Shown: positions 1 to 10,228, counted from the first letter of the stretch. The stretch is DNA of 64,000 nucleotides from Demequina soli (GCF_000971195.1 NZ_BBLZ01000002.1:451736-515735); one strand, 5' to 3'. Notes: generated from the letters alone by a model not told the origin. A program made the numbers and translations.

Positions 1-160
1 CGCCCGGCCCGCCCTCCTGGTCGACGACGTCGTCACGACAGGGGCCACGCTCGTCCGCGCCGCGGGCGCCCTCGAGGGCACGCGCTGGGTGCCCGTCGCG
101 GCGCTGACGCTGGCATCCGCGCCGTCCCCGACGCCACCGACGTCGGTCCGTCCCGCATGA
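1..160 (+). CDS. ComF family protein, 3' end (partial)
   Basis: Only the last 52 codons are in the window, read in frame from base 2 to the TGA at 158-160. The residues LLVDDVVTTGAT form the phosphoribosyltransferase PRPP-binding loop, in which two acidic residues and TTGAT hold the ribose-5-phosphate. It lies near the C-terminus, as in ComF/GntX proteins, whose name comes from DNA uptake but whose actinobacterial role is unclear. The position directly before hpf and secA matches the usual actinobacterial order (ComF, hpf, secA). Another small phosphoribosyltransferase cannot be excluded because the N-terminal zinc-finger half is missing. Confidence 0.75.
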   Translation, partial: ARPALLVDDVVTTGATLVRAAGALEGTRWVPVAALTLASAPSPTPPTSVRPA

Positions 161-173
161 CCGCGGCAGGCGT

Positions 174-306
174 TATGGTGGGAGTTCCAGGACGACGACA
201 GTCGGACACCTTCCCGGCAAGGAGGTGATGCAGCAGGCGTGACAAGCGCCGCCACCTTGCCCCTGGCCCCTGCGGGGCCCCAGCGACAGTTGAAGGAGTT
301 TTCGTC
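174..306 (+). promoter_or_regulatory. hpf leader with full anti-SD complement and tiny ORF
   Basis: A possible -10 (TATGGT, 174-179) precedes a leader of about 120 nt. At 219-229 AAGGAGGTGAT is complementary to the whole 3' tail of 16S rRNA, yet the ATG overlapping its end (228) opens only a four-codon frame (M-Q-Q-A, stop 240-242) and the spacing is too short for normal initiation. A GC hairpin at about 263-285 follows, and then the working ribosome site GGAG at 294-297. Whether the upstream site captures ribosomes or is accidental is unknown. Confidence 0.35.
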
Positions 307-954
307 ATGGACATCGCAATCGTGGGACGTCACACCAAGGTCTCCGAGGACATGCGGCAGAAGATCTTCGAGAAGATGGAGAAGGTCGAGGCCCTCGCCC
401 CTCGCGCGACCCGCGCGGACATCCATGTGGTCCATGAGAGGAACCCGAGGCACGCCAACGATCGCGAGCGTGTCGAGATCACGGTGCGCGGGCGCGGCCT
501 GGTCCGCGCGGAGTGCGCGGCCGAGGACCGCTACGTCGCCCTCGACGGCGCGATGCAGAAGCTCCTCGAGCAGCTGCGCAAGCTCCACGAGCGCAAGGCG
601 CACCGCCACCAGGGCAAGCCCGGCCTCCACACGGTGCCGGTCGAGCCCGACGAGGCGGCGGCCGACGAGGAGCGCGCCACCAGCGCGGAGGCGTGGGAGG
701 GTGCTCCCGAGGGCTCGCACCGCGAGATCCCCATCGACGGCACCCCCATCGTCATCCGTTCCAAGGTCCACGCGGCTGCTCCCATGAGCATCGCCGATGC
801 GGTCGACCAGATGGAGCTCGTGGGCCACGACTTCTTCCTCTTCCACGACCTCGAGACCGGCCTCGCATCGGCGGTCTACCGCCGCCGCGGCTGGACGTAC
901 GGCGTGATCCACCTCGAGCAGGACGAGGACGCGCAGGCGCGCGAGACCGCCTGA
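307..954 (+). CDS. hpf: ribosome hibernation-promoting factor, long form
   Basis: The 215-residue protein matches long HPF. An N-terminal RaiA/YfiA-type domain (about residues 1-105, starting MDIAIVGRH) binds in the decoding channel of the 30S subunit. A charged linker follows, then the C-terminal dimerisation domain (about 150-210, with DFFLFHDLETG and VYRRRGWTYGVIHL) that joins two 70S ribosomes into 100S dimers. The start is the ATG preceded by GAAGGAG with good spacing. It sits between ComF and secA, the usual actinobacterial neighbours. Expression in stationary phase or stress is expected from the family but not shown here, apart from the unusual leader described separately. Confidence 0.95.
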   Translation: MDIAIVGRHTKVSEDMRQKIFEKMEKVEALAPRATRADIHVVHERNPRHANDRERVEITVRGRGLVRAECAAEDRYVALDGAMQKLLEQLRKLHERKAHRHQGKPGLHTVPVEPDEAAADEERATSAEAWEGAPEGSHREIPIDGTPIVIRSKVHAAAPMSIADAVDQMELVGHDFFLFHDLETGLASAVYRRRGWTYGVIHLEQDEDAQARETA

Positions 955-1027
955 GCAGGCGCGGCGCGGCAGCGAGGCCGCGCCGCTTCTCCCGTCACGG
1001 CGGGGCCGCACCGGATAGATTTCCCCG

Positions 1028-1912
1028 GTGCAGCCCCGCCATTTCGTGTCCGTCGTGGCCGCGGCGACCCTGTGGGGCTTCGGCGGCGTGCTCGGCACCC
1101 TGCTCGGCGACCACGCCGGGCTGCACGCGTTCTCCATCGCGATGTGGCGCATGCTCGTGGCGGGCGGCGCGCTCCTCGCCTACCTGGCCGCGCGGGGCGG
1201 CCTGCGGATGCTGCGGGGCGCCGCGCTGCGGCGCGCCGCGGTCACCGGCCTCCTGACCGCCCTGTTCGAGGCGCTGTTCTTCTCCGCGATCGGGGCGTCC
1301 TCGGTGGGCCTCGCGACGCTCATCGGGATCGGGTCCGCACCCGTGTGCGTCGCCGCGTGGGACTGGGCGACCACCCGCAGGCGCCCGCCCGCGGCCACCC
1401 TGGGCGCCCTCGTCCTTGCGCTCGCGGGCCTCACGCTGCTGCTCGGCGGCTCCGCCGACACGGGCGCCGACGGCCTGGTGGGCGCGCTGCTCGCGCTCGG
1501 CGCGGGCGCCTCGTTCGCCGCGATCTCGGTGGTCAACCGCGCCCCGGTCGCGGGCCTCGGCCCCGTCGAGCTCACGGCGTTCGCGTTCGCGATCGGCGGC
1601 CTCGCGCTCGTGCCCGCCGCGCTCGCGGCCGGCATCGGCGCCGCGACGGACCTGTACGGGTGGGCGATCACGCTCGGCATGGGCATCGTGGTCACCGCGC
1701 TCGCGTACGTGCTCTACCTCGGCGGGCTGCGCACCGTGCCGCCGTTCGTCGCGACCATCGTGTCGCTGCTCGAGCCGCTCGTGGCGGCCGTCACGGCCGC
1801 GTTCGTGTTCGGCGAGGACCTGGGCTGGGTCGGGGTCGCCGGCGGCGCGGTGCTCGGCTGCGCGGTGGTCCTGTTGCGCCCACAGCGAGACGAGCCGGAG
1901 ACCATCCACTGA
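1028..1912 (+). CDS. EamA family (DMT) transporter
   Basis: This 294-residue, very hydrophobic protein has about ten membrane segments arranged as two EamA repeats (about residues 8-135 and 145-285), typical of the drug/metabolite transporter superfamily. The substrate cannot be read from sequence; family members export amino acids, metabolites or drugs. The GTG start has no Shine-Dalgarno sequence, but TAGATT at 1016-1021 lies six bases before it, so transcription may begin at the start codon. It ends just before the secA promoter region and is not part of the conserved hpf-secA pair, so it is probably a local insertion. Confidence 0.85.
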   Translation: MQPRHFVSVVAAATLWGFGGVLGTLLGDHAGLHAFSIAMWRMLVAGGALLAYLAARGGLRMLRGAALRRAAVTGLLTALFEALFFSAIGASSVGLATLIGIGSAPVCVAAWDWATTRRRPPAATLGALVLALAGLTLLLGGSADTGADGLVGALLALGAGASFAAISVVNRAPVAGLGPVELTAFAFAIGGLALVPAALAAGIGAATDLYGWAITLGMGIVVTALAYVLYLGGLRTVPPFVATIVSLLEPLVAAVTAAFVFGEDLGWVGVAGGAVLGCAVVLLRPQRDEPETIH

Positions 1913-1960
1913 CCGCCTACGATGGTCGGGGACTGTTCCAGGATTCGCGAGGAGTGCGAC

Positions 1961-4798
<2,838 letters not shown>

Positions 4799-4820
4799 CG
4801 CCCCGCCGACCGACGCCACG

Positions 4821-4850
4821 GAGGGCGGCACCCGCACGGGTGCCGCCCTC
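4821..4850. terminator. bidirectional hairpin terminator after secA
   Basis: A perfect 13-bp stem (GAGGGCGGCACCC with its complement) around a GCAC loop lies between the converging secA and Rv3235-like genes. There is no T tract, as is common for actinobacterial terminators. Confidence 0.85.
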
Positions 4851-4867
4851 CCGCGCGTCCGGGGCCG

Positions 4868-5260
4868 TCAGCCGATGTCGAGCACCGTGATGACCCACCG
4901 CCCGGCCAGGTCCTCGAGGCGGATCGCGACCGCGTGGGACCGCCCGCCGATGCTCGCGACCGCGCCCACCTCCGCGGCGCCGCGCGAGACGCGGCACGCG
5001 CGCGCCCGCAGGATCCGCGCGGCGGTGGCGCCGTTCCGTCCCGCGCGCCGCGCGAGCGAGTGCTGGCGGGCGAGCACCTCGCGCACCTCGGGGGTGATCC
5101 ACCGCAGCAGCGTGTCGAGCCCGTCGCCGCCGTGCACCACCTCGATCGCGGTGAGCGCGACGGTGCAGGCCAGCGGCGTCGGGTCGCCGAGGGTGGCGCG
5201 CGACCGCCCGTAGACGTCGCGGCGCGGTGGCCGCGGCGCCCACGCCGGCTCGGCGCTCAT
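4868..5260 (-). CDS. Rv3235 family protein
   Basis: This 130-residue protein resembles the actinobacterial Rv3235 family, found next to secA. The recognisable core is a helix ending in IEVVHGGDGLDTLLRWITPEV followed by a predicted beta-rich domain that ends GRWVITVLDIG. Its function is unknown. The ATG at 5260 overlaps the stop of the LysM gene by four bases (ATGA), so the two are translationally coupled. It converges with secA across a strong hairpin. Family assignment rests on remembered sequence patterns and synteny. Confidence 0.7.
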   Translation of the reverse strand: MSAEPAWAPRPPRRDVYGRSRATLGDPTPLACTVALTAIEVVHGGDGLDTLLRWITPEVREVLARQHSLARRAGRNGATAARILRARACRVSRGAAEVGAVASIGGRSHAVAIRLEDLAGRWVITVLDIG

Positions 5261-6042
5261 CGCGCGCCCCCGTCCAGCGCGGCGGGGACCTCGAGCGCGA
5301 GGCCGGGCAGGATGAGGTCCGGATCGGGGCCGATGCGGTCGCGGTTCGCCGCGTACAGCGCGGGCCATGCGTCGGCGACCGCGGCGTCTCCCGCGTCGGG
5401 ACCGAGCATGCCCGCCGCGATGGTCCACAGGCACTCGCCCGCGACCACCACGTGGACCGTCGCCGCGTCCGTCGAGGCGCGCGGCGGTGCGGCCGGCGCG
5501 GCCGGTGCGGCTGGTGTGCGCGCCGCGGGGGCGTCCGCGGCCCCGTCCGTGGCCGCCGGGGTCGCGACCGTCGCGGTCGCGGTGGCGGTCGCCGTGACGC
5601 GGGCGGGCAGCGGCGCCTGGGTCGCCGGTGCCCACGGCGCGCCCGCACCCGCGCCGTCCGGCAGCCAGCCGGCGGACGGGGGCGGGTCGGCGGCCTGCGC
5701 GGCGCCCGCGCTCAGCGCGACCGCAGCGAGCGTGGCCGCCGCCGACCGGGCGAGGCGCCCGGTCCACGCGGGCGCCGCGACCCCGCGGGCCCGGGCGACG
5801 AGCGCCGCGACCACCTCGGCCAGGAAGCGGGCCGCCACCGCGGCGCCGACGATCCCGGCCGCGACCACCACGGCGTCGGCGGCGGTCCACAGTCGCCAGT
5901 CGACCTGGGCAGCGGCGCGCCAGGCCATGAGCCCCGCGGCCGTGCCGAGCGGGCCGGCGGCGAGCGCGGCCACCAGGCCCGCCCCGCGCATCGTCCCGGC
6001 GCCGCGTCCCGACGTCCCCGCGCCGATACCCGTCTGGACCAT
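5257..6042 (-). CDS. LysM domain membrane/secreted protein
   Basis: The protein has two N-terminal hydrophobic stretches, a further segment ending in an Ala-rich signal-like region, a Pro/Ala/Thr-rich linker and a C-terminal LysM domain (VHVVVAGECLWTIAAGML through DPDLILPGLALEVP), which usually binds peptidoglycan or chitin-like glycans. I prefer the ATG at 6042, preceded by GGGGGC, giving 261 residues. The upstream ATG at 6081 would add 13 residues encoded by AT-rich DNA unlike the rest of the gene and has its GGAG abutting the start codon. It is coupled to the Rv3235-like gene and may tether a complex to the wall. Confidence 0.75.
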   Translation of the reverse strand: MVQTGIGAGTSGRGAGTMRGAGLVAALAAGPLGTAAGLMAWRAAAQVDWRLWTAADAVVVAAGIVGAAVAARFLAEVVAALVARARGVAAPAWTGRLARSAAATLAAVALSAGAAQAADPPPSAGWLPDGAGAGAPWAPATQAPLPARVTATATATATVATPAATDGAADAPAARTPAAPAAPAAPPRASTDAATVHVVVAGECLWTIAAGMLGPDAGDAAVADAWPALYAANRDRIGPDPDLILPGLALEVPAALDGGAR

Positions 6043-6057
6043 ATTTGCCCCCATTAG

Positions 6058-6077
6058 ATGCCGTTTGATGCTGTTTG
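6058..6077 (+). promoter_or_regulatory. tandem 10-bp AT-rich direct repeat, possible operator
   Basis: ATGCCGTTTG and ATGCTGTTTG stand end to end, exactly one helical turn apart, in the only AT-rich stretch of this neighbourhood. They lie upstream of the LysM gene and the divergent gene at 6159. Helical-phase direct repeats suit cooperative binding by a small HTH protein; one is encoded at 6662-6874. The link is inference. Confidence 0.35.
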
Positions 6078-6158
6078 ACATCTCCTGGTGTAGTCCCGCG
6101 CGTCCGTTTTGTCCACCGGGGGGCTGCGGCCTGGGGACGGCGCGGCTAGCGTGGCGGC

Positions 6159-6665
6159 ATGCGCTGGGAGCTGCTGTTCGAGGACCTCGAGGCCCGCATC
6201 GACGCGTCCGAGCGCGCCGAGGTCGATGCCCAGATCCTCGACCGCACGCGCGACGAGCGTGCCGCTGTCACCCTCGCGTCGCGCCTCGCGGCGCAGGGCC
6301 CCGTGCTGGTGCGGCTCGTGCTGCGCGGGGGAGGCGTCGTCGCCGGCGCGGTCGCGGACGTCGCGGGCGCGTGGGTGCTGCTCGACACGGCCGAGGGTCA
6401 GGCGGTGGTGCCGCTCGCGGCCGTGGCGGCCGCGGAGGGGCTCGCGCATGCGGCCGCTCCATTGAGCGAGGTGCGGCGGCGGCTCACCGTCGCATCGGCG
6501 CTGCGCGAGCTCGCGGAGGCCGGTGCGCCGGTGACCGCGGAGACCGATGGCGGCCGGTGGGCCGGGCTGATCGTCGCGGTCGGCGCGGACCATGTCGACC
6601 TCGCCGCCGACGGCACGACCGTCGCGGTGCCGATCGCGGCGCTGCGGGTGGTGCGCGCCGCCTAG
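6159..6665 (+). CDS. conserved hypothetical actinobacterial protein
   Basis: I do not recognise a named domain in this 168-residue, Ala/Val-rich soluble protein. It starts MRWELLFEDLEARID, has a short helical N-terminus, and then two similar beta-rich units, each containing a small-residue turn followed by a hydrophobic strand (VADVAGAWVLLDTAEGQAVV and VAVGADHVDLAADGTTVAV), suggesting an internal SH3- or Sm-like duplication. TAGCGT at 6147-6152 stands six bases before the ATG, so the message is probably leaderless. It meets the HTH gene tail-to-tail with a four-base overlap of stop codons. Its neighbours suggest envelope or cell-cycle work, but nothing proves it. Confidence 0.65.
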   Translation: MRWELLFEDLEARIDASERAEVDAQILDRTRDERAAVTLASRLAAQGPVLVRLVLRGGGVVAGAVADVAGAWVLLDTAEGQAVVPLAAVAAAEGLAHAAAPLSEVRRRLTVASALRELAEAGAPVTAETDGGRWAGLIVAVGADHVDLAADGTTVAVPIAALRVVRAA

Positions 6666-6874
6666 TGGCCCTCGCGCTCCCTCAGCTGCTCTTCGGCGAG
6701 CGCGTACTGGCGGGCGATGTAGTTCTCGAGCTCAGCCTCGTCCACGCGCCACTGACCCCGGCCGCCCACCTGGATCGCGCGCAGGTCGCCGGAGTGCACG
6801 AGGGCATAGGCCTGCTGCGAGGAGATGTTCAGGATCTCCTGAACGTCGCTGAGCTTGAGGAAGCGGGGCGGCAC
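6662..6874 (-). CDS. small HTH (excisionase/MerR-like) DNA-binding protein
   Basis: The 70-residue protein begins VPPRFLKLSDVQEIL and has a single winged helix-turn-helix of the HTH_17/excisionase type (SSQQAYALVHSGDLRAIQVG, then GQWRVDEAELENYI), followed by a short charged tail. The GTG at 6874 is preferred because family members start at this point and CACAAT, -10-like, lies close upstream; an in-frame ATG at 6919 would add 15 unrelated residues. Such proteins are widespread in actinobacteria beside CpaB/CpaE-like genes. It could regulate the divergent and neighbouring genes, perhaps through the tandem repeat at 6058-6077. Confidence 0.8.
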   Translation of the reverse strand: MPPRFLKLSDVQEILNISSQQAYALVHSGDLRAIQVGGRGQWRVDEAELENYIARQYALAEEQLREREGH

Positions 6875-6970
6875 CTCGCCATTGTGACACGCGTCGGTGC
6901 GGCCCGCCCTGTTCTCCACAGGTCTTCACGCCGCGCCATCCACCAGGCATGATGGTCCCATCCGACGGCA

Positions 6971-7591
6971 ATGGGGGTGCCGATGGGCGACGACGTTCAT
7001 GCGGTGGCGGCGCGGCTGCGGCCGCCGTCGTGGCGCGACCCGCGACTCGTCGTGGGCCTCCTGCTCATCGCGGTCGCCGTCGCCGGCGTCGCGCTGACCC
7101 TGCGCTCCGCGGACCGCACCGCACCGGTCTACGCGGCCGCGACCACGCTCGCGCCCGGAGCGGTGCTCGACGAGTCCAACGTGGTGGTGGCGCACGTGCG
7201 CGTGGGCGAGGGCTACCTCGAGGCGCCCGACGCGGCGCCGTTCGGCAGGGTCGTGACCCGCGCCGTGGGGGCGGGCGAGCTCATCCCCGCGACGGCCGTC
7301 GCCGCGCGTGAGGACTACGACGGCCGCCCCGTGGCGGTGGTCGCGACCGCCCTGATCGCCGCGGGCGTCGAGGCCGGCGCGACGGTCGACGTGTGGGTGA
7401 CGCCCGAGGCCGGGGCCGGCGGATCGACGCGGGTCGGCGAGGCGCTGCCCGTGGCCGCGGTCGAGCGGGACGACGGCGCGTTCGGCGCGGGCGGCCAGAC
7501 GGTCTACGTGGTGGTGCCGGCCGACGCGGTGGGCGACCTGCTCGACGCCCTCGCCGGCGCGGCCGACGTCGCGGTCGTGGGGATCGGGTGA
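6971..7591 (+). CDS. SAF domain (CpaB/RcpC-like) membrane protein
   Basis: This 206-residue protein has a cytoplasmic N-terminus, one membrane segment (about residues 24-46) and an exported SAF domain (about 50-115, VYAAATTLAPGAVLDESNVVV), followed by a second beta-rich half. SAF/CpaB proteins periplasmically stabilise Flp/Tad pilus secretion in other bacteria, but no pilin, CpaF or TadB/C gene is nearby. The ATG at 6971 is used; an ATG at 6983 behind GGGGGTG is equally plausible. Its stop overlaps the start of the CpaE-like ATPase, which supports a joint function. Confidence 0.8.
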   Translation: MGVPMGDDVHAVAARLRPPSWRDPRLVVGLLLIAVAVAGVALTLRSADRTAPVYAAATTLAPGAVLDESNVVVAHVRVGEGYLEAPDAAPFGRVVTRAVGAGELIPATAVAAREDYDGRPVAVVATALIAAGVEAGATVDVWVTPEAGAGGSTRVGEALPVAAVERDDGAFGAGGQTVYVVVPADAVGDLLDALAGAADVAVVGIG

Positions 7592-8763
7592 GCGGCCGCC
7601 TCGGGGTGATCGTCGCGGTGCGCGGCGACGAGGAGGCGCGGGCGGTCGCACGGATCGACGGCCACCCGGGGCTCGTGGTGGTGCGCCGATGCGCCGACCT
7701 GGTGGAGGCGGTCGCGGTCGCGCGCGCGGGGCTGGGCCGCGTCGTGGTGCTGTCCGACCAGCCCCACCTCGACGCGGACGCCGTCGCGGCCATCCGCGCC
7801 GCCGGGGCCGGCATCGTCGGCGTGGGGGAGGCGGGGCGGCTCGAGGCGCTCGGCGTGAGGACCGCGGGGGAGGACCTCGCCGCCGTGGTGCTCGGCGCGG
7901 TCGAGAGGCCCGCGCCCGTCTTCGTGCCGCCGCCCGAGCGCGGCGGCGGCGCCATCGTCGCGGTGTGGGGCTCGGGCGGCGCGCCCGGGCGCACGACGGT
8001 CGCCGTCAACCTCGCCGCGGAGGCCGCCCACGCGGGCCACCGCTCGCTGCTGGTCGACCTCGACACGTACGGCGCCTCGGTCGCGACGGCGCTCGGGCTC
8101 GCGGACGAGACCGCGGGCATCGCGGCCGTCGTGCGCGCCGCGGCGCGGGGGGACGATGCGGGATCGCTCGTCGCGCGCCACACGCTCGAGGTCGCGCCGC
8201 GCCTGGGGGTCCTCACGGGCCTCGCGCGGGCGGCGCGCTGGCCGGAGGTGACGGGTCCGGGGCTCGAGCGCACGTGGCCCGCGCTGCGCGCTGCCGCCGA
8301 CGTGATCGTGCTCGACCTCGCCGCGCCCGCCGATGCCGGAGCGGGCGGCCCCGGGGCCCTGGGCCCGCGCCGCGATGCCGCCACGCTCGCCGCCCTCGCG
8401 GAGGCCGACGCGGTCGTCGCGGTCGGCTCGGCCGAGCCCCATCAGCTCATCCGCCTGGTCCAGGCGCTCCTCGATCACGAGGGCCCCACCCCCATCGTCG
8501 CGGTCAACCGCATCCGCGCCTCGGTCGCGGGTGCCCGCCCCGAGGACGCGATCGCGGCGGCGCTGGGCCGCCACGCCGGCGTGAGCGAGGTGTGGCCCCT
8601 GCCCTACGACCCGCGCGCCGCGGACGCCGCCGCGCGCGACGGCCGGATCCTCGCGGAGGTGGCGCCGCGCTCCCCGCTGCGGCGGGCGATCGCCTCGATG
8701 GCGACGGTCGTCGTGGAGGCCGCGCGTGCGTCGCGGGACGCGCCCGTCGCGGTGACAGACTGA
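7588..8763 (+). CDS. CpaE/MinD-like P-loop ATPase
   Basis: The GTG at 7588 overlaps the previous stop (GTGA). The 391-residue protein has an N-terminal receiver-like region (about 1-110) and a ParA/MinD-type ATPase domain: a P-loop in GGAPGRTTVAVNLA (about 131-144), switch residues LLVDLDTYGASV and a late Walker B VIVLDLAAP. The last P-loop lysine is arginine (GRTT instead of GKTT), so nucleotide handling may be altered; I believe this is common in this actinobacterial subfamily. In Tad systems CpaE positions the secretion machine. Here it is paired with a SAF protein only, so it may position an envelope complex. Confidence 0.8.
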   Translation: MSGRLGVIVAVRGDEEARAVARIDGHPGLVVVRRCADLVEAVAVARAGLGRVVVLSDQPHLDADAVAAIRAAGAGIVGVGEAGRLEALGVRTAGEDLAAVVLGAVERPAPVFVPPPERGGGAIVAVWGSGGAPGRTTVAVNLAAEAAHAGHRSLLVDLDTYGASVATALGLADETAGIAAVVRAAARGDDAGSLVARHTLEVAPRLGVLTGLARAARWPEVTGPGLERTWPALRAAADVIVLDLAAPADAGAGGPGALGPRRDAATLAALAEADAVVAVGSAEPHQLIRLVQALLDHEGPTPIVAVNRIRASVAGARPEDAIAAALGRHAGVSEVWPLPYDPRAADAAARDGRILAEVAPRSPLRRAIASMATVVVEAARASRDAPVAVTD

Positions 8764-8767
8764 GCGC

Positions 8768-9208
8768 ATGCGCGTCTACATCCCCGCCACCGTCGACGAC
8801 CTGCCCCGCTGCGCCGACGGCCTGTGGGAGCCGCCGCTCGCGTACGCCGCGACCGACCTGCTGCTCGAGATCGTGGACTCCGACGACCTCGACGAGGTGG
8901 CCGAGGTCGCGCGCGACGTGGCAGCCCTCGCGTCCGTGGTGGAGTCCGGCTCCCCGCTGCGCGTCGTCGTGGTCGCCGAGCTCACGCGCGCCGAGTGCGA
9001 CGCCGCTCCGGACCTCCACCCCGCCGCCGTGCGGGTGTCGGGCCGGATCCCGGCCGCCGCGATCGCGTGCGCGTTCGTCGACGAGCGCGCCGCTGCCGAG
9101 GACGTCAAGGCCGCCGTCGCGGGGGACGAGGGCGCGCTCGAGCGCCTCGAGGAGCGTGACCTGCTCTGGTTCGACGCATCGGAGCTGTCCCACCTCCCGC
9201 TCGGGTAG
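8768..9208 (+). CDS. DUF6912 family protein
   Basis: A 146-residue acidic cytoplasmic protein beginning MRVYIPATVDDL, which I recognise as DUF6912, a family restricted to actinobacteria with unknown function. It alternates strands and helices and has no catalytic motif that I can see. It starts four bases after the CpaE-like gene and probably ends that operon. The perfect 56-bp palindrome just downstream likely terminates transcription. CAGACT (8756-8761) lies six bases before the ATG, a weak version of the leaderless pattern seen elsewhere in the window. Confidence 0.75.
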   Translation: MRVYIPATVDDLPRCADGLWEPPLAYAATDLLLEIVDSDDLDEVAEVARDVAALASVVESGSPLRVVVVAELTRAECDAAPDLHPAAVRVSGRIPAAAIACAFVDERAAAEDVKAAVAGDEGALERLEERDLLWFDASELSHLPLG

Positions 9209-9213
9209 GCGAC

Positions 9214-9274
9214 TTCCAATGACAGATGTGACGGGTGGGACGGCCGTCCCACCCGTCACATCTGTCATTGGGAA
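9214..9274. repeat. 61-bp palindromic element (family 1, copy A)
   Basis: Positions 9216-9271 form a perfect palindrome with 26-bp arms around GGCC. The outer ends read TTCCAATGACA and TGTCATTGGGAA, the same termini as the element at 15494-15604. It lies between converging genes and would also act as a bidirectional terminator. Confidence 0.8.
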
Positions 9275-10063
9275 TCACTCCGCGAGGCGGGCCAGCACCT
9301 GGTCGTGGAGCAGGCCGTTGGTGACGAGCGCGTTGCCGCCGTGCGGCCCAGGCGTGCCGTCCACGCCGGTGAAGCGGCCGCCAGCCTCCTCCACGATCGC
9401 GACCAGCGCCGCCATGTCGTACAGCGCGAGCTCGGGCTCCGCGGCGATGTCGACCGCGCCCTCGGCCACCATCATGTAGCTCCAGAAGTCGCCGTAGGCG
9501 CGCGTGCGCCACACGTCGTCCATGAGCGACAGGAACTGCGGCAGGCGCCCGAACTCGCGCCACTCCGCGAGGTCCGAGTACGACAGCGACGCCTCGCCCA
9601 GCGACCCGACGCCGGAGACGTGGATCGGCCGCGCGGTCGCCTCCGAGGCTCCCAGCCATGCGCCCTGGCCGCGCGCCGCGAACCAGCGCCGGTGGAGCGC
9701 CGGCGCGCTCACCACGCCCACCGCCGCATCGTCGCCGTCGAGCAGCGCGATCAGCGTCGCCCACACGGGCACGTCGCGGATGAAGTTCTTGGTGCCGTCG
9801 ATCGGGTCGACCACCCAGCGCCGCGCGCCCGCACCCGTGGTGCCGTACTCCTCACCCACGAACGCGTCGTCGGGCCGGTGCTGCGCGATGAGGCGCCGCG
9901 CGACCTGCTCGGCCGCGCGGTCGACCGCCGTGACGGGCGTGTCGTCGGGCTTGGTCTCGACCGTCAGCTCGCCGGTCGCGAAGTTCGCGAGGGTGACGCG
10001 GTCCACCTCGTCGGCGATCGCGAGGGCGAGCAGCAGGTCGTCGGCGTAGGGCGCGTCGGTCAT
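9275..10063 (-). CDS. hisN: inositol monophosphatase family, histidinol-phosphatase type
   Basis: The 262-residue protein carries the metal-dependent phosphatase motifs of the IMPase family: GEEYG (metal ligand Glu), WVVDPIDGTKNF (DPIDGT core) and, late, ALYDMAALVAIVEEAGG (second metal Asp). Length and sequence feel closest to the actinobacterial histidinol-phosphate phosphatase HisN, which removes phosphate in the penultimate part of histidine synthesis. Other IMPase substrates (inositol phosphate, PAP) remain possible because no his genes are nearby. TAGGTT (10070-10075, complement) lies six bases before the ATG, indicating a leaderless transcript. Confidence 0.85.
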   Translation of the reverse strand: MTDAPYADDLLLALAIADEVDRVTLANFATGELTVETKPDDTPVTAVDRAAEQVARRLIAQHRPDDAFVGEEYGTTGAGARRWVVDPIDGTKNFIRDVPVWATLIALLDGDDAAVGVVSAPALHRRWFAARGQGAWLGASEATARPIHVSGVGSLGEASLSYSDLAEWREFGRLPQFLSLMDDVWRTRAYGDFWSYMMVAEGAVDIAAEPELALYDMAALVAIVEEAGGRFTGVDGTPGPHGGNALVTNGLLHDQVLARLAE

Positions 10064-10077
10064 GGCTTCAACCTACC

Positions 10078-10214
10078 GGGGACGATGCGCGGGCCGGCCG
10101 TCGCTCGGCCTCCCGGCCGGTTGCTGCGCACGGATTCGCTGACGACACGCCGCCGGGCGCGCGGGAATGGCGGCGCGAGGCCGGCGTGTCGGGCGTGGAT
10201 CCGTGCGGAGCGAA
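10078..10214 (+). repeat. structured intergenic repeat (family 2, copy A)
   Basis: The element begins GGGGACGATGCG and contains a long imperfect hairpin. The left arm 10123-10152 pairs with 10182-10211: GCACGGAT pairs with ATCCGTGC and CGACACGCCG with CGGCGTGTCG, around a seven-base internal loop. A related copy is at 63243-63369. It fills the gap between hisN and rsgA, both on the minus strand. Confidence 0.65.
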
Positions 10215-10228
10215 GTGTGTGTGTGTGC

